A stretch of 64,000 bases of DNA from Stenopsyche tienmushanensis (taxonomy: Eukaryota; Arthropoda; Insecta; Trichoptera; Stenopsychidae), in NCBI GenBank assembly GCA_008973525.1, contig WACJ01000100.1, forward strand, positions 620,001 to 684,000. The letters run 5' to 3'. The notes beneath the pieces were generated by a model, which saw only the letters and a program-made list of their open reading frames with translations, made no database searches and was not told the DNA's origin. The translations under genes were made by a program, and so were the position numbers. Below, piece by piece: positions 1 through 12,470 of the stretch (the first letter of the stretch is position 1; each line of letters begins with the position of its first letter).

Positions 1-3000
1 CTGACTACATTAAGTGCTTAATTATCCATCACATAAATTCATATTGTGATTGATCATAAAAACTCACAAGTTAATTGTCTTAAGAGATTAGCGAAGCGTC
101 GAATAAAATATGGTCTAAATGTATGGTAATAATATACATTTATACATAACACAAATCAACATCCATTGAGAAATAGTTTGTATTAAATAGTCCAAAAGCG
201 ATTTTGTTGTATTATTAGTTCTCTGACAAATATCCTACGAACTTATTGAGTGAATCCTTATGGGGCTGAAATTAGGAATGCTCCCAGTTCAGTCGGTGTT
301 TTATCAATTTTTAAGAATACAATTACAATCTTAAATCAGTAATAAGGGAATTTTTTGACACATTTTTTTCCTAAATTTATAATAAGTCGCTTATCGATCG
401 ATTAGAATATCTTTCCTTGAGTAGAAATATAATTCATATCTCACGTCATCTGGACTATTTTGACAGTGAAATGTGACGTAATGAAGTATTAATAATTATC
501 GTGTTTTGGTCAAATTATATCTATAATAGATCAACTTAACGTTGACACAATCTATTATTGTATTATTCTGAAACAAGAGTTTTTTTGTAGGATGGTCATA
601 AGCTGATGGTCTGTGTATGGATATGGAAATCTTGCATTATTTTAGCATTTATTTATAGATCCAGAGCAGTTTAAAAATAATATTGAGAACATCAAAAACT
701 TAGAGTGATAAGCATTGGGCGATTATTTTAAACATATTTTGTATCATCTCGTCAATAAAATAATAAAAATAGATTGCAGTTTGGGAGCAATGAAATATTA
801 TGTCGTTATCACCCTCTTGATGCTCGACGCTATAAAAATATATGCACATTTTCTTTTTCAAATCTTAGATAAATTTTTGTATCATTTCGTATTTATTATA
901 TGCGATTTATCGAAATGGTTTTGCCAAAATAGATAAGTTATTGGACGTCCCTATCACAGTTGGGGATAGATAAGCTCATATTTTCGCCCGCCACGGAGAT
1001 GCGTTGGGGTTGTTTTTTATTGATTCCCGCCAATATTTCTCTTGTGTAATATGTATGGATTTGCCATAGTTATTCCCAACTTGTCGGGGGCGATAAATTC
1101 ATGGATTTGGCATCATTTTATATTTATTCTTGTATGTTTGAACTGTTTCTGTAAATCAATTTTGAATGGATAGGCTCCGTGACCCATTCAACAAAGGAGA
1201 AGATTAAATTCGATACAATACTATTTTTTATAGAATGCTGCCGATTTTATTATTGTTTGCGTGTGCATCGATCGCGAACAGGGGGATTGTGTTCCGATAT
1301 TTAACCTTTTGAATTGAAATTAGGTCGTGTCGATGAGCTGTTTGAAAAAGCGCTTTAACTTTTGTATAATTTATTTATTTATCGATTTTCATACGTATTA
1401 ATATTAATCAGGGGAGAAGAGCTATACATAAGTATCAAAGAATTGTAAAATATATACAGTGAACATAAAATATTAACGTCGTTCGTTAATGTATTCTAAT
1501 TTTAAAAGCTCTGAAGGTATACAAAGTCATATAGCATGTCTTAAAATGTAAATAATTTAAATTCTAGCTGTTAGCAGAAAATCTTAATTAGTAGGGAACT
1601 ATGACGTACACGTATGTTTCAAATCCTCATCTTAATTGTCCCTGGAGTATTTTATATATATTATTATTAAGCTTTAATCAAAATACGAGATTCTTGCTTT
1701 AAATCATATTTCTAAGTGTCATATTAGAGTGTAAATGCTTGGTTCTGATAATCATGGAAATGTAATAGAAATCAGATAATCCATTAATTTTTAAAAATAT
1801 TTATGAATAACTATTTTAATGAGGTTCTATATAACAATTCATCGATACTGTCAAGTCAACTGTGACTTATGAATTTATGACTGGAGCAGGTTCTTGTATT
1901 TAATTTCTCTAAAATATCAATATTTAATATCATATTAAAAGCTTAAGTTAATTCTTAGAATATTGACTTTGAATTTATTTTAAGTATTTCATGAAGTTAA
2001 GCTTTTTAAATTCAATAATACAATTTGATTTATTATTTAATAAATTTTAAGCTTGTCAACATTTCCATATAAAATGCTTTTCATCTCGCATAACGACATA
2101 TGTTTTAAAATTTCATTCTCGCACAGTAATGAAATGTTACATTAGAGAATTTCACAAAAGTTCACGAACGTATATTGAGGAAATTGGGGTCATAAATTTC
2201 CAGCAACACAAACATTTCACAAAAAAGGGAAACAAAACGCGATAAAAACCAACAAGTGCTGTAAAATTAGAAAATTTAATCATAAATTTTATTAGTCGTA
2301 ATTGGTCAATTTTCTTAACGAGCGGTCTTCCATATCACAACCCTTTATTTCAGTTCATTACATTATACGATAAATGCGCCTAATTTCGATTCATCATTTG
2401 GGGGAAGGTTAATAGCAAGCGTCGATTCAAGGATCAACGATTACAGATGCCCTCGAAAAAAAATCAACGATTCCCTATGACTTGTTGACGTTTCGAACGC
2501 TCTGCATTTATCAAAAGGATGATCGATCATTTTTTTTATTGCTAGGTCCTATTTTCGTCTTTTATCCCTTTGAATGTGTCGCAGAGACCGCATTGTGTCA
2601 CGCTCTGTGTGCTTTTATACATCCATTGTGTTAAATTTGGTGCTGGAAGAATAGATTTGTCGGTTGAATGACATTCCGAGTGATTTGGAAGTAGACAGAT
2701 TAAACCAACGATCTGATCTAATCTCGGAGTGTGAGAAGAAATAAAAACTCAATCGAATGACGCAACGTGTTATAAATATATATAGACATTTTAGAAATTG
2801 AATAAAAAAGGAGCTTTATATCATTTAAATAATGCGGTTAAACGTTCTGATCGTTACTCGTGGATGGGTGACCCTTTTTGCCCTAAGTATTTAAAATCGA
2901 TCTATTACGATTGAATGAGAAATTTCAATGTTCAATATCAGTCTTGAATGTATTTATTTAAGAATTATAACAATACTACAGTTATACATTATGTGGTTTA

Positions 3001-5111
3001 CCTCGTTTTTGTCAGTTTGACTGTATACCTTCAGAGCAAAAAATTGTTAGCAACATTTTTTTATAATTCAGGTTTTTGAGAATCTTATATTATAAAGGCA
3101 GATCGATTTTATACTTATTAAAAGGACGTTTTGACTCACCATATGTATTTTATATGGATTCATGAGCTTATTTTAGATAAATGGTTTTTATATCCCTATT
3201 GGAATTCAGGTGGATAAAGAAACATTCGGAGAAACCACCCTTATTGTATAAATTTGCTCGACTAAATATGTCTATTTAACAAATATTAAACATGAACAAC
3301 GTATGCTTTGGTGTTTGTTGTTACGGTTTAAATTTTAAATGTCAATATTAAAAAATAACTTGATTCTTGTACAGTAGCTCTCAGTGATTATGGTTTTATA
3401 AAAACAAGATCGGAAAGATTTATAAGAAAAGCGTTTAAACAATTAACAACGGTTAACTACAGACTGTTAATGTGTTAGCTGAAAGTATTCAAATTTAACA
3501 AAAATATAGTACTATATCCTGTTTTAAATCTTAATCCATTACAGAATAAGACATATTCAACAGGCCTATATATCTACTAATTTATTCTGAGCTCTATTTC
3601 TTAATTACTATATTTTTTCCAATGAAGTAAGTAACTAGCGATGGAACTCCATCAGTAAATTAAAATTGGCTTAATCGATTCGCATCCTCAAATTTCGATT
3701 AAATCGTAATACAATTATATTAGCACAGGATAGCTCGTAAATTCACAAAAATGTGCCAACAAATTGGTCGTTGTAAAATATTTTATGGGTCCATTTAATC
3801 TCAAATGCGATCCCGCATTTTATCCATTTTACTTCCTATTCATTTCGACTGAAACGGCAAAATTGTAGGCATATATTTTATTTTATATTTCCTTAGGGTT
3901 TCCACTTAGGCCGAGATGAAAATTCATCTCGAACTTCGGCGACTTTTTATTAAAATAGATGCTCAGGTGCTTCGTAGCTCTTCGCAGGTCGATCGATGCT
4001 TCCTCGAACTATTCCGGTTCAACGAAGTTTGACCAACAGCATCTTTGATGCTGGCAAAAAACGTCTTTCGTTACAGTTTCCAGTTATCAAAGAACCAATT
4101 GGTTCTTCGTAACTGTGGCGTCGTTGTTATTACTTTACACTCCATTGATCTCATAAAATCTATGGATGGAACAGTTTAGGAGAAAAAGCAAGTCGATCTG
4201 GCGAGAAGAATAAAAACGTGACCACATTGTGGTATAATCAAATGCTTCGAGATGAAATCAATATCGATGGCCGAAGCTTCTGCGTGTGCGTTAGTCACAT
4301 TCGATATGGTCTTTTTGCTCGTTGATGCCTTAATTCGATGTCTTTTAATATCTGATCGTTTCGTTCGAAATTGAGATTATATAAGATGCTTCAACGATAT
4401 CAAAATTCATCACCGTGCCTCAATCTTCTGAATTAGATTAAAGCTATTGTATTATGAGAATAAATAGAAAATCTGTTTTAATGTGGCTTATGTAATTTTC
4501 TCACTTTCCGTATATTTATCAAGTTACTTCCCTTGATAAATTCTAATCTTCTCAACACAGGTAAGTAAAACAACACTTTCATTACACACATTCCATTATT
4601 TTATATAAATGCCACATGGACATAATAATTTATCTGAGATGTCGACACTTTTAGGTTACATTGTATACTCAATAAACAGTGACTATAATTATTGACACTA
4701 CGTTGAATACGTATGCTCATTTTACGATTCGAGATTTGTAGACTAGTTTTATTGACATATCTTATGAAATCTCTAATAGCATTCATATTTAGAATATTTA
4801 TATTAATACCTTAAATTCCTATTCAAATAATCTTATCTTAATTTGACTATATAAAGAAGGCAATGCGAAATAACTACATTAAAATCCCCTAAAAAATCTC
4901 CTATGGGATCACTTATATTGGGTATTTGATAACGGATATAGCACTTTAAGAAGAAGAATAACAGTATAATTATTTTTAATATTTATATTTGTATATGCTG
5001 AAAGTTAACCTCTCATGGGACGCATTTTGCCCATGGTCTTAATTCGAGGGCCACTGAATTGAATAAATTCGATATAATTTCAATCTAATTAGACGATCCA
5101 AATACTTTTGG
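1..5111. other. Non-coding stretch, upstream flank or intron
   Basis: No exon, RNA gene or recognisable transposon was found here. The sequence is A+T-rich with frequent stops in all frames. About 3880-4330 is less A+T-rich, with interspersed CG dinucleotides and non-repetitive texture, and stands out from its surroundings; it could be a regulatory island, but no coding frame runs through it. If the exon at 14196 belongs to a longer gene, this stretch may be intron, because that exon begins in mid-codon and needs an upstream partner that I did not find. Confidence 0.5.
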
Positions 5112-5745
5112 ATCACGTATGATTCTACAAAAACGTCGTGTAATACAAGTCCTTGTTATATGAGGTTTGAAGTTCATACAAAAATAGTGTTTGTGTTCCA
5201 AAAAATATCGAATTTCGTTAATATCCTTCCGTCATCGATTGTTTTTAATATGAAACTAATTTCTGAGTCATTCATTATGGTAGGTTCATCCAAAATTTCT
5301 AACTAATTCCTTTTTTTTCGATGTATGATCCTCCAATATTTCTTCGATAGCTTGAATATTAAAATAATCAACTCCTTCTACATCAATACCACGACAATTG
5401 TTAATTGTCCTTTGGTATTCATTTTCTATTGGTTGTACAAAATTTTCTCCAGGAACTACTTTTTACAAGAACACAGTTTTTTCCAGCAAGTATTTAAAGT
5501 GGATTGTTTTATTTCTTTAATGGTTGTAAAAACCATATCGGAACAATTTAGCTGCTGAAATTATTTCATTGTCCCAGGGCTGTATTACAAATGTTTTTAT
5601 AATTTCGGGGAATTCTGAAGTAATTTCATTGGCAGATTCTATGTCAGTCGATGCGATTCTTCCGTAAATTTCTGCTTTTTTTAAAAAATTGTGTCATATA
5701 AAGCGTGTTGTGTAAAAATGAAGCCCGTGTTACAGTTGTAATCAT
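5112..5745 (-). mobile_element. Decayed Tigger/pogo-like DNA transposon remnant
   Basis: The low-coordinate end (about 5126-5215) matches the left end of the element at 30058: both have GTCGTGTAAT, then AGGTTTGAAGTTCAT, then GCGTTCC or GTGTTCC followed by an A-run and ATATCGAA. Between the ends, the minus strand encodes fragments of a Tigger/Jerky-type (DDE_1) transposase C-terminus. The high-coordinate end near 5700-5745 is only loosely similar to a terminal repeat, so that boundary is approximate. The outermost bases of the left terminus are lost. It is non-functional, with multiple stops and frameshifts and no N-terminal DNA-binding or catalytic part. Confidence 0.55.
5290..5545 (-). pseudogene. 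Tigger/Jerky-like transposase C-terminal fragment
   Basis: Read on the minus strand, two frames carry recognisable pieces. One contains STLNTCWKKL (around 5471-5510), matching the conserved STLN-CWKKLW region that follows the catalytic domain in Tigger transposases. A second frame, further 3', contains CRGIDVEGVDYFN and an acidic EEILEDH tail typical of the same region. Stop codons and at least one frameshift separate them. The function in an intact relative would be cut-and-paste transposition with TA target duplication; this copy cannot do that. Family assignment rests on motif recognition from memory. Confidence 0.6.
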
Positions 5746-5801
5746 GGCATTTTATATGAAAATGAATGAGGGCCTCTGATATTTTACAATAATATAATTA
5801 A

Positions 5802-6915
5802 AGGAGGGCAATCCCTTTAGACGCTCGAAAATGAGTTATTTTTCACGATTATTTTTAATGGTGACAAAATAATCGTATCATTTTAAATTTTTGAAATTAT
5901 TTTACTGCAACCTTAAAGTGCTAATTTATTTTATTTTTTAAAAACCAAAAAATAAAATGGCGGAGTTATAAGGTATTTCATGAGGCGCCATTTCTCGTGA
6001 TATCAAACGGCTCGCCACTTGTCGAAGGTTTCCCGTTGAACTGAAACCAAAAATGGAAATATTTTTTAATTTATATTATGTGTAGGCAGTCAACTTAGCT
6101 ATTAAAATTTAAAAAAGTATAAAATTAAAAATTTAGTAGACTTTTTAGTTAAACTTTCATATTTTTTTACTATTTTCTTGATAATTTTTACACCAAAAAT
6201 ATCATTTATTTAAGCGAAAATCTTAAAATTTTAGCTTAGTTGACTAGATAATATTATAGTGAGAATCATCTCAAAATTTCAGCCAGATCGATCAACAACT
6301 TTTTAAGTTACAACTGGCGAACATTTTGAAAATGCAGTTTCGAGATAATCTCGTTTAAAGTTTCAATGCGATAAAACTATCAATTTTAGTGACTTACTGA
6401 TCAATCAATGATTCTAGGTGCATATAACAGATCTTCAGCTTTCTTAAAAAGTTGATTATCTTCCACTAACTGTTGTTTTCGGGCTATATGAGCTGCTTTT
6501 GTCTTATAAAGACTCATACGGTTCTACCTCGCTACCGGCGCTTCATCGGTATTTTCAGCGAAAACTTTACAGTAGGTGCCAATAATTATATTTAATGTAT
6601 TCATCATCTTCAAAATGAAGTTATAGTCGTTATTAAATATCCCAATAGCAATGTATGTTAATATTTCAATGATCTTTACACCAGAATGCAGGTTTTTTGG
6701 AGTCAGTCGCCAAACCGTCGAGGTAAATGTCTAGTATGGCCACCCAAGCATCTTTGAAGTAATTCATCTCTGAACAAATCTTTATATATTGATAAGAGAT
6801 GCTGTTCCATTTCTTAGCCAAGAAATGGAATCAGGTCTTTAAGCTTTGGATATTTTTTAAAGCGATTACTTTCTGCCATTTGCACCAGGTTTTGACTTCA
6901 GTTGAGTTCAACCAA
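5802..6915 (-). mobile_element. TTAA-associated transposon, copy 1 of 3, 5'-truncated
   Basis: The low-coordinate end reads TTAA (5798-5801) then AGGAGGGCAATCCCTTTAGA, nearly identical to copies at 11535 and 18541, where the same G-rich terminus also follows TTAA. In the element's own sense (minus strand) this is the 3' end: a decayed transposase coding region (stop at 6401-6403), then about 600 bp of A+T-rich untranslated sequence, then the terminus at TTAA. No opposite terminus is visible. A TTAA target and this transposase type suggest a Kolobok-like or related superfamily; that name is inference. This copy reaches furthest upstream of the three. Confidence 0.65.
6401..6912 (-). pseudogene. 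Decayed transposase C-terminus (TTAA element, copy 1)
   Basis: On the minus strand, going 3', the reading contains WCKWQK (near 6895), then KYPKLKDLIPFLG, then LLQRCLGGHT, then a WRL...HSG-like segment, and finally LVEDNQLFKKAEDLLYAPRI before TGA. The order and motifs match, from memory, a large arthropod family of uncharacterised Mutator/Kolobok-like transposases that carry SWCKWQK, CLGGxTQN-NESFN and APKHLHSG motifs. Stops and frameshifts interrupt it; the conserved NESFN piece after CLGGHT is missing through a small deletion. It is non-functional. Confidence 0.6.
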
Positions 6916-7611
6916 ATAACATAAAATAATTAATATTTATTGTTTAAAGGCTGTACAAAATTGATATTATTAATGATTCACGTTATAAATAATTGAATCA
7001 AAAAATCCCATTAATTAATTCTACTTGTAATGCCTATTGTAAGAGAGGCTTCGTTGAAAGCTCGCGAGTCTTACATAATGATGAATGGATGTCGACACAG
7101 TATTGGACGTAGAAAGCAATGGATGATATTAAAATATAATTTTGATTCATATACAAGTATGATATATTTTGATATTTCCTTACATTTATCACCCCCGAGA
7201 ATGTGCTTTATGCTTGTTGTTTCAAGATGATACCGTGGGGTACAATCAATCCTTGGGTACATTTCAAATATGATTTAGTAACGGGGTATTTATTATTTCA
7301 TAGAATCACTATATCATTTTCAATTTATCACATTGGCTATTCTAAATTATATCGTTATGAGTGCATGGACTGCATTGTGTATATTTAATGCTGGATATTA
7401 TGAATTCGCTATTTTGAAGCTCATCATTGGATCAATGGCTATAATTTGAATAGAACCTACATAATAATAAAAGCATATGACCTAAATGCGCTTAAAGTGG
7501 AATTAGTTTTAAGAATATATGAGTACTTTGAAAATGCATATGGAATTCGAATTTTTAATGCAATTGAACGTGTTTGGAATGGGAATAGTTATGACCATAT
7601 CACGCGTTAAA

Positions 7612-7658
7612 CATCCTAATACATTATATAAGCAATTTTTATATAATGTATTAGGATG
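7612..7658. repeat. Perfect 19-bp inverted repeat (hairpin)
   Basis: The left arm 7612-7630 (CATCCTAATACATTATATA) and right arm 7640-7658 are exact reverse complements, separated by 9 bases. On either strand this would fold into a 19-bp stem. No repeat copies were noticed elsewhere in the window. It could be a MITE relic, a stem-loop RNA or a recently inverted local duplication. The stem is A+T-rich and has no bulges, unlike most animal pre-miRNAs, which are longer. Confidence 0.85.
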
Positions 7659-8737
7659 ATTTTTTAAAAATTGATGTGTGGATTTAAATCTTTCAACTTA
7701 CATAAAAATGTAATGCGAATTTTTCTCCTGATATTTTCTCTACACGAACACAATTACAATACATTTCGTCCGAATGAAACACAATGCTTTTATTACACAT
7801 AAATGTAACAAGCAGTAATGAAAGAAAATAACAATTGGAAATAGAACAGAGTGTTTTTTTTCCAGAAATATGATAACGTATTCGTAAGTACATTAACTAC
7901 GCTGGCAAAGTATAAAAAGAGACCATTCTATACGAGTTTTGAATGAAATAACAACATTTTTGTCCCGATAAGCTTCTTTTGGGAATACTTGCGTTACTTC
8001 ATTGCAAAAATGTGCCGTTTTAAGTACCACAGGAATAGCTTCCAAGTGTAAAAATATGCGAAAATGAAAATAGCTGTTATCAAACGAAATCCTTTGTTTT
8101 ATATGTTCAATATTCTGTTTATAGGACGGCGAGGTCTCGTAAAGAAGATGGTCTATTAATACTTTGTACACTAAGCACTGGAGTTTACAAACACGGTTTT
8201 ATGATTTTACGAAACTGTTACAATTTATTAGGATATTTGTGGGTCGAATGCGTTAATCTATTTACTTATCTCCGCCATATGGACTGCCTATTTGCTGTTT
8301 TAATATTTAAATTCATTCAATGAGTCACGATCGGGATTTCGATAAGGACGCGATTTAAAGTCACGAATTTTCTCTGAAAAAAATTTGAGGTCAGTCATGG
8401 CTTTGTGAAAAATGTCGGACCCCAGTCAGGTGATAATTTAACTTCTTGTTAAAGTATATAAGGGTAGTTTTTGCAATGGAATTAATAGCACTAAAGAAAT
8501 ATAGTCTGGATTTAATCCAGCCTTAAAGCAATTATCCTGAATTAATTATTAACAGAATAAAATATAACCATGAAAGTATTAATATTTTTAATCTGATTAA
8601 TCAGACGTTGGTATTTTTCATATGAGACTTTTCAGACATAGGAGAATTAGAATAAAGTAATTTTAGATAGAAGACGATCTAGAAATGAGTGGCAAATGCA
8701 GTATTTTTTTAATAGACGGTTCCTGTCCAATATCATT

Positions 8738-8878
8738 AATCACCTCAGTGTTTATTTATTAATATCCAGAAAATCAAGGTAAATCTGGATGAAAACGATC
8801 GATTGGAAATATTAATACCGTTCTCCCATTTTTTTTTTGTTATGGTGATTTTTTCCCGCAATCTGGATATAAATCCAA
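8738..8878 (-). repeat. SINE-like fragment, copy 1
   Basis: It shares a block with 31076-31222: ATTAATC(A/G)CCTCAG, then a short CCAG...CTGGAT pair, then CGATCGAT, AAATATTAATA, and a T-rich run ending in GCAATCTGGAT. In the copy at 31076 the reverse complement ends in GGGTTCAAATCCAGATTG, which resembles a tRNA-type RNA polymerase III B box. That hints at a tRNA-derived SINE on the minus strand, but no A box is visible, so the copies would be 5'-truncated. Another repeat class remains possible. Confidence 0.45.
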
Positions 8879-11534
8879 GCTTAAATAATAAAAAAGTCTA
8901 AGAATAACCTGCTATATTAACATTTGGTTTAAAAATGGCATCTGATCATATGATAAATGTAATTTAAAAATATTTTTCATAATTTCAATATCCAAGTTTA
9001 TATTTTAAAACATTTGATGATTAATGAGATAAACATCGATCGAAAGCTTGAAAATTCTTTTAATATCGTATGTATGTCAAGGTATACGTTTGAATTGAAT
9101 TAGTCGGATGTGATTGTTACGATTTATACGCTTACTTTTTAGAATATATGAATATAAATTGAACATAAAGGTGAGAATTGAATTGAACTATTTTCGCTTA
9201 GGCATCTGCCGTCGCCCGTAACAACAAGCATAGTCGCGTGCAAATCATCTCTTTATGCTACAATTGACAACTGGTTTTGTGTATAAATTATTTTAATCAA
9301 ACAAGTATTCAACAACATATTTTTGTGTGATATTTAAATATGTATGAAATAGTTGTGTGTGACCAAACGGTCACGTTTATCATTAAGGATTATTGGTTGT
9401 TTTCTAAAATGCTAAAACACATGTGTTTTCAAAATTATGATAATAAAGATCTTCAGGACCGTAACAAAGGGCGCAATTGGGCTTGGGGCGCAAAACGCAG
9501 AATACCGACCCAGCCGGAATAAGCCCGCAATAAAATAAGTACATTAATATTTTCTACCGATTGTAAAATTTAAACAACCCACCCAATTAGTTTTTTTCGG
9601 TCAATTTCGTTTTGTAATAAGAGTTTGTAATCGTTCTATAGACACGTACAGGTATGGCGTCTGATCGCGAGGCGCTCATTCATCATGTCAGCCGTCTGAA
9701 AAGTGGACCGATTGGACACACAGACCTTGTCGAATACAAATTAGATACTTGCCTATGGGCGCTTCATACACTCGTTACGTCTCTGAAGATCTTGATTTGG
9801 AAATGCATACACGTAGTTTATACGTTTGTAAATCATATAAATGCGATAATAAGCGTAACCACACGATCAAACAAGTGAGATTAAATCACAAGTTGGATTG
9901 AGTTATAAACTTCGTTTATATCCCTATTTACCAGATAATTTATATTCAATATAACAGCCAAGTAGTATAAAATCATTATACGATATTTCTAGATACGAAT
10001 CTCAGTAGTGAAGTATTTTAGTTAATACATATTTTGGATATTTATCATCCATCATTTTTAGTATCTTGATTGAGGATATTATTTTTGATCGAAGGCTAGA
10101 CATCGATTTATGGCTTTTTAATGTGCTAAAATTTCTAGAGATTGACGATGATTTTTTGTATGTAATGCTTTTTTATTGATTAATTGCCTCATAAACGGAA
10201 TTCGCTGTGTGAAAATGATCTAAAAGAGTTGTTAAATCTGAAGATCAAGTATGTAAATATTTCGAGACGGTTATTATTATATCTGGCCAGAAAATTGTCC
10301 GTTTTATATAACCGACATATGCAGACCCACTTTATTTTTATTTGTATCGAAAACTAAATAAATCCCGTGTTAATTATGTTTTATAAGTTATTTCGCCGTG
10401 TTGAGCTTAAGTTGGGACATAAGTCACGCAGATTTATAGTACTGTGGTTAATTTACAGGTGAGAAAATTTATTAAGGCCATTAAGCAGGGCGTAAGGGAT
10501 GATCTTGAGATTTTCAGTGGAAAATATGACAAAATTATGCGGTTGATTAAATCTACAATTTTGATGCTATGCAGATCCTCGGCTCCTTGGAATGAGACTC
10601 CATAAAAAATGGGTATCATATTGAGATGGTATCAAAGTGTCAATATTGATATTACACGGTCTTTTGACATTGACACATTTTGTCCACATTCGTTCCACAT
10701 GTGTAAACAGTTGTTAGTCTGATTGTGGCCTAAGTAATATGAAACTATGCCTTCGGCTTAAAAATATTATAATCTCACGTCATTCGCTAGCAAGAAACGT
10801 GTTAAATTCATATTTGAGCTTGCAAAAATTCGCAGAAAATATTGATAGTTCGTGGACGATAGTAGAGTTTGATCTTTTGATAGATGTTCCAATATCTTAT
10901 CAAACAAGAGATTTTCTTGTAGGTGTATGCAATTCGGGCAAGCGAATCGTTAAAGTCTTTAGTTTCTGGAGAAAATAAACCAGCTCATGAAAAGAGAGTG
11001 GGCGATACCAGACCTTGAAAGGAATGCTAACATATATACTGTTTATATTAAAATTAATATTAGAATTTAATGTCATCGTTATATATAGCAACGACGTTGT
11101 AATTAAATTTGCTTCTTGCTCTCCATCTTCGTCCGTTTTAGGGCACTTCTGATGAAGTTCTTAGAGTATTTTTAGTTATAAAGGCCATTGACAAGTGAAA
11201 ATACATGGTTGTTTTATAAGCATGATTTATTTAACACCATGTAAATCGAGAATAATAGAAAACCATTAATAAATTATTAGAGTATAGTTTACTGTTTAAT
11301 ATGTTTTAACTGATTGTTTAGGATAAAATGTTCAAACTTAAATTTGGCAAAGACCATATTGACCATATTTGGAATTGCTTGGTTCTTTTATTAATCTGGG
11401 TTTAAGTTATCAGAAAAGTTTGCGAAAAATTCCTAATAATATAATATAACATTAAAGCAAGAGTCTGCATATACATGGTTCGTCTTACAAATATATATAA
11501 AATTCATTGATAAACTATTAGATAACTTGATTAA

Positions 11535-12470
11535 GGGGGCAATTCCTTTAGACGCTCGAAAATGATTCGTTTTTCATGATTTTTTTAATGGTGATAAAAT
11601 AATCGTATTATTTTAAGTTTTTCACATTATTTTACTACAATCTACAACCAAAATGGCGGAGTTATAAGGTATTCTATTAGGCGCCTTTTCTCGTGATATC
11701 AAACGCCTCGCCACTTGTAGAAGGTCTCCTGTTGATCTGAAATCGAAAATGGAAATATTTTTTGATTTTTAATATGTGTATGCAGTTAAGTAAGCTATTA
11801 AAATTTAAAAAAGTATAAAACCAAAAATTTAGTGGGCTTTTTAGTTAAACTTTCATATTTTTTTACCATTTTCTTGATAATTTTTACACCAAAAATATCA
11901 TTTATTTAAGCGAAAACCTTAAAATTTTAGCTTAGTTGACTAGATAATATTATAGTGAGAATCATCTCAAAATTTCAGCCAGATCGACCAACAACTTTTT
12001 AGGTTACAACTGGCGAACATTTTGAAAATGCAGTTTCGAGATAATCTCGTTTAAAGTTTCAATGCGATAAAACTATCAATTTTAGTGACTTATCGATCAA
12101 TCAATGATTCTAGGTGCATATAACAGATCTTCAGCTTTCTTAAAAAGTTGATTATCTTCCACTAACTGTTGTTTTTGGGCTATACGAGCTGCTTTTGTCT
12201 CAGAAAGACTCTTACGGTTCTACCTCGCTACGGGCGCTTCATCGGTATTTTCAGGAAACACTTTAGAGTAGGTGCCAATAATTATATTTAATGTATTCAT
12301 CATCTTCAAAATGAAGTTATAGTCGTTATTAAATATCCCAGCAGCAATGTATGTTAATATTTCAATGATTTTTATACCAGAATGCAGGTGCTTTGGAGCC
12401 ATCGAGTTAAAACATTCATTAGCATTTAGGGTATATATAGTATACTTTGGATATTTTTTAAAGCGATAGC
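11535..12470 (-). mobile_element. TTAA-associated transposon, copy 2 of 3
   Basis: TTAA at 11531-11534 is followed by GGGGGCAATTCCTTTAGACG, then about 560 bp of the same 3' untranslated sequence as copies 1 and 3, then decayed transposase coding sequence. Compared with copy 3 it lacks about 11 bases near 12392. About 130 bp before the shared CTTTGGATATTTTTTAAAGCGAT block (about 12447-12470) are replaced by unrelated sequence. Homology ends soon after that block. It lies in the same orientation as copies 1 and 3. Confidence 0.65.
12097..12402 (-). pseudogene. Decayed transposase C-terminus (TTAA element, copy 2)
   Basis: The longest clean piece on the minus strand (12402 down to 12220, 60 residues) contains APKHLHSGIKIIEILTYIAA, then FNNDYNFILKMMNTL and IIGTYSKVFPENTDEAPVAR, ending at a TAG just after. 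Homology continues out of frame through a Lys/Gln-rich segment to the family's YAPRI ending. The HLHSG...IEI-TYIAAGIFN core is the best-conserved stretch among the three copies. It matches, from memory, the C-terminal half of Mutator/Kolobok-like arthropod transposases. There is no start codon context and no catalytic region, so it is inactive. Confidence 0.65.

Larger units (their letters stand above)
6916..11530. other. Non-coding stretch with SINE-like and hairpin features
   Basis: No exon was recognised. It contains the hairpin at 7612-7658 and a SINE-like fragment at 8738-8878, both listed separately. Small patches richer in G+C lie at about 9195-9290, 9450-9520 and 9650-9790. The last patch has an open frame starting at 9654, but no recognisable domain and no convincing splice sites, so I do not call it. 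The remainder is A+T-rich intron-like sequence. Confidence 0.5.

Noticed and set aside
9654..9878. 74-codon frame beginning MASDREALIHHVSRL
   Set aside because: The first third is protein-like, but no family is recognised, no splice sites are convincing, and the second half is low-complexity.
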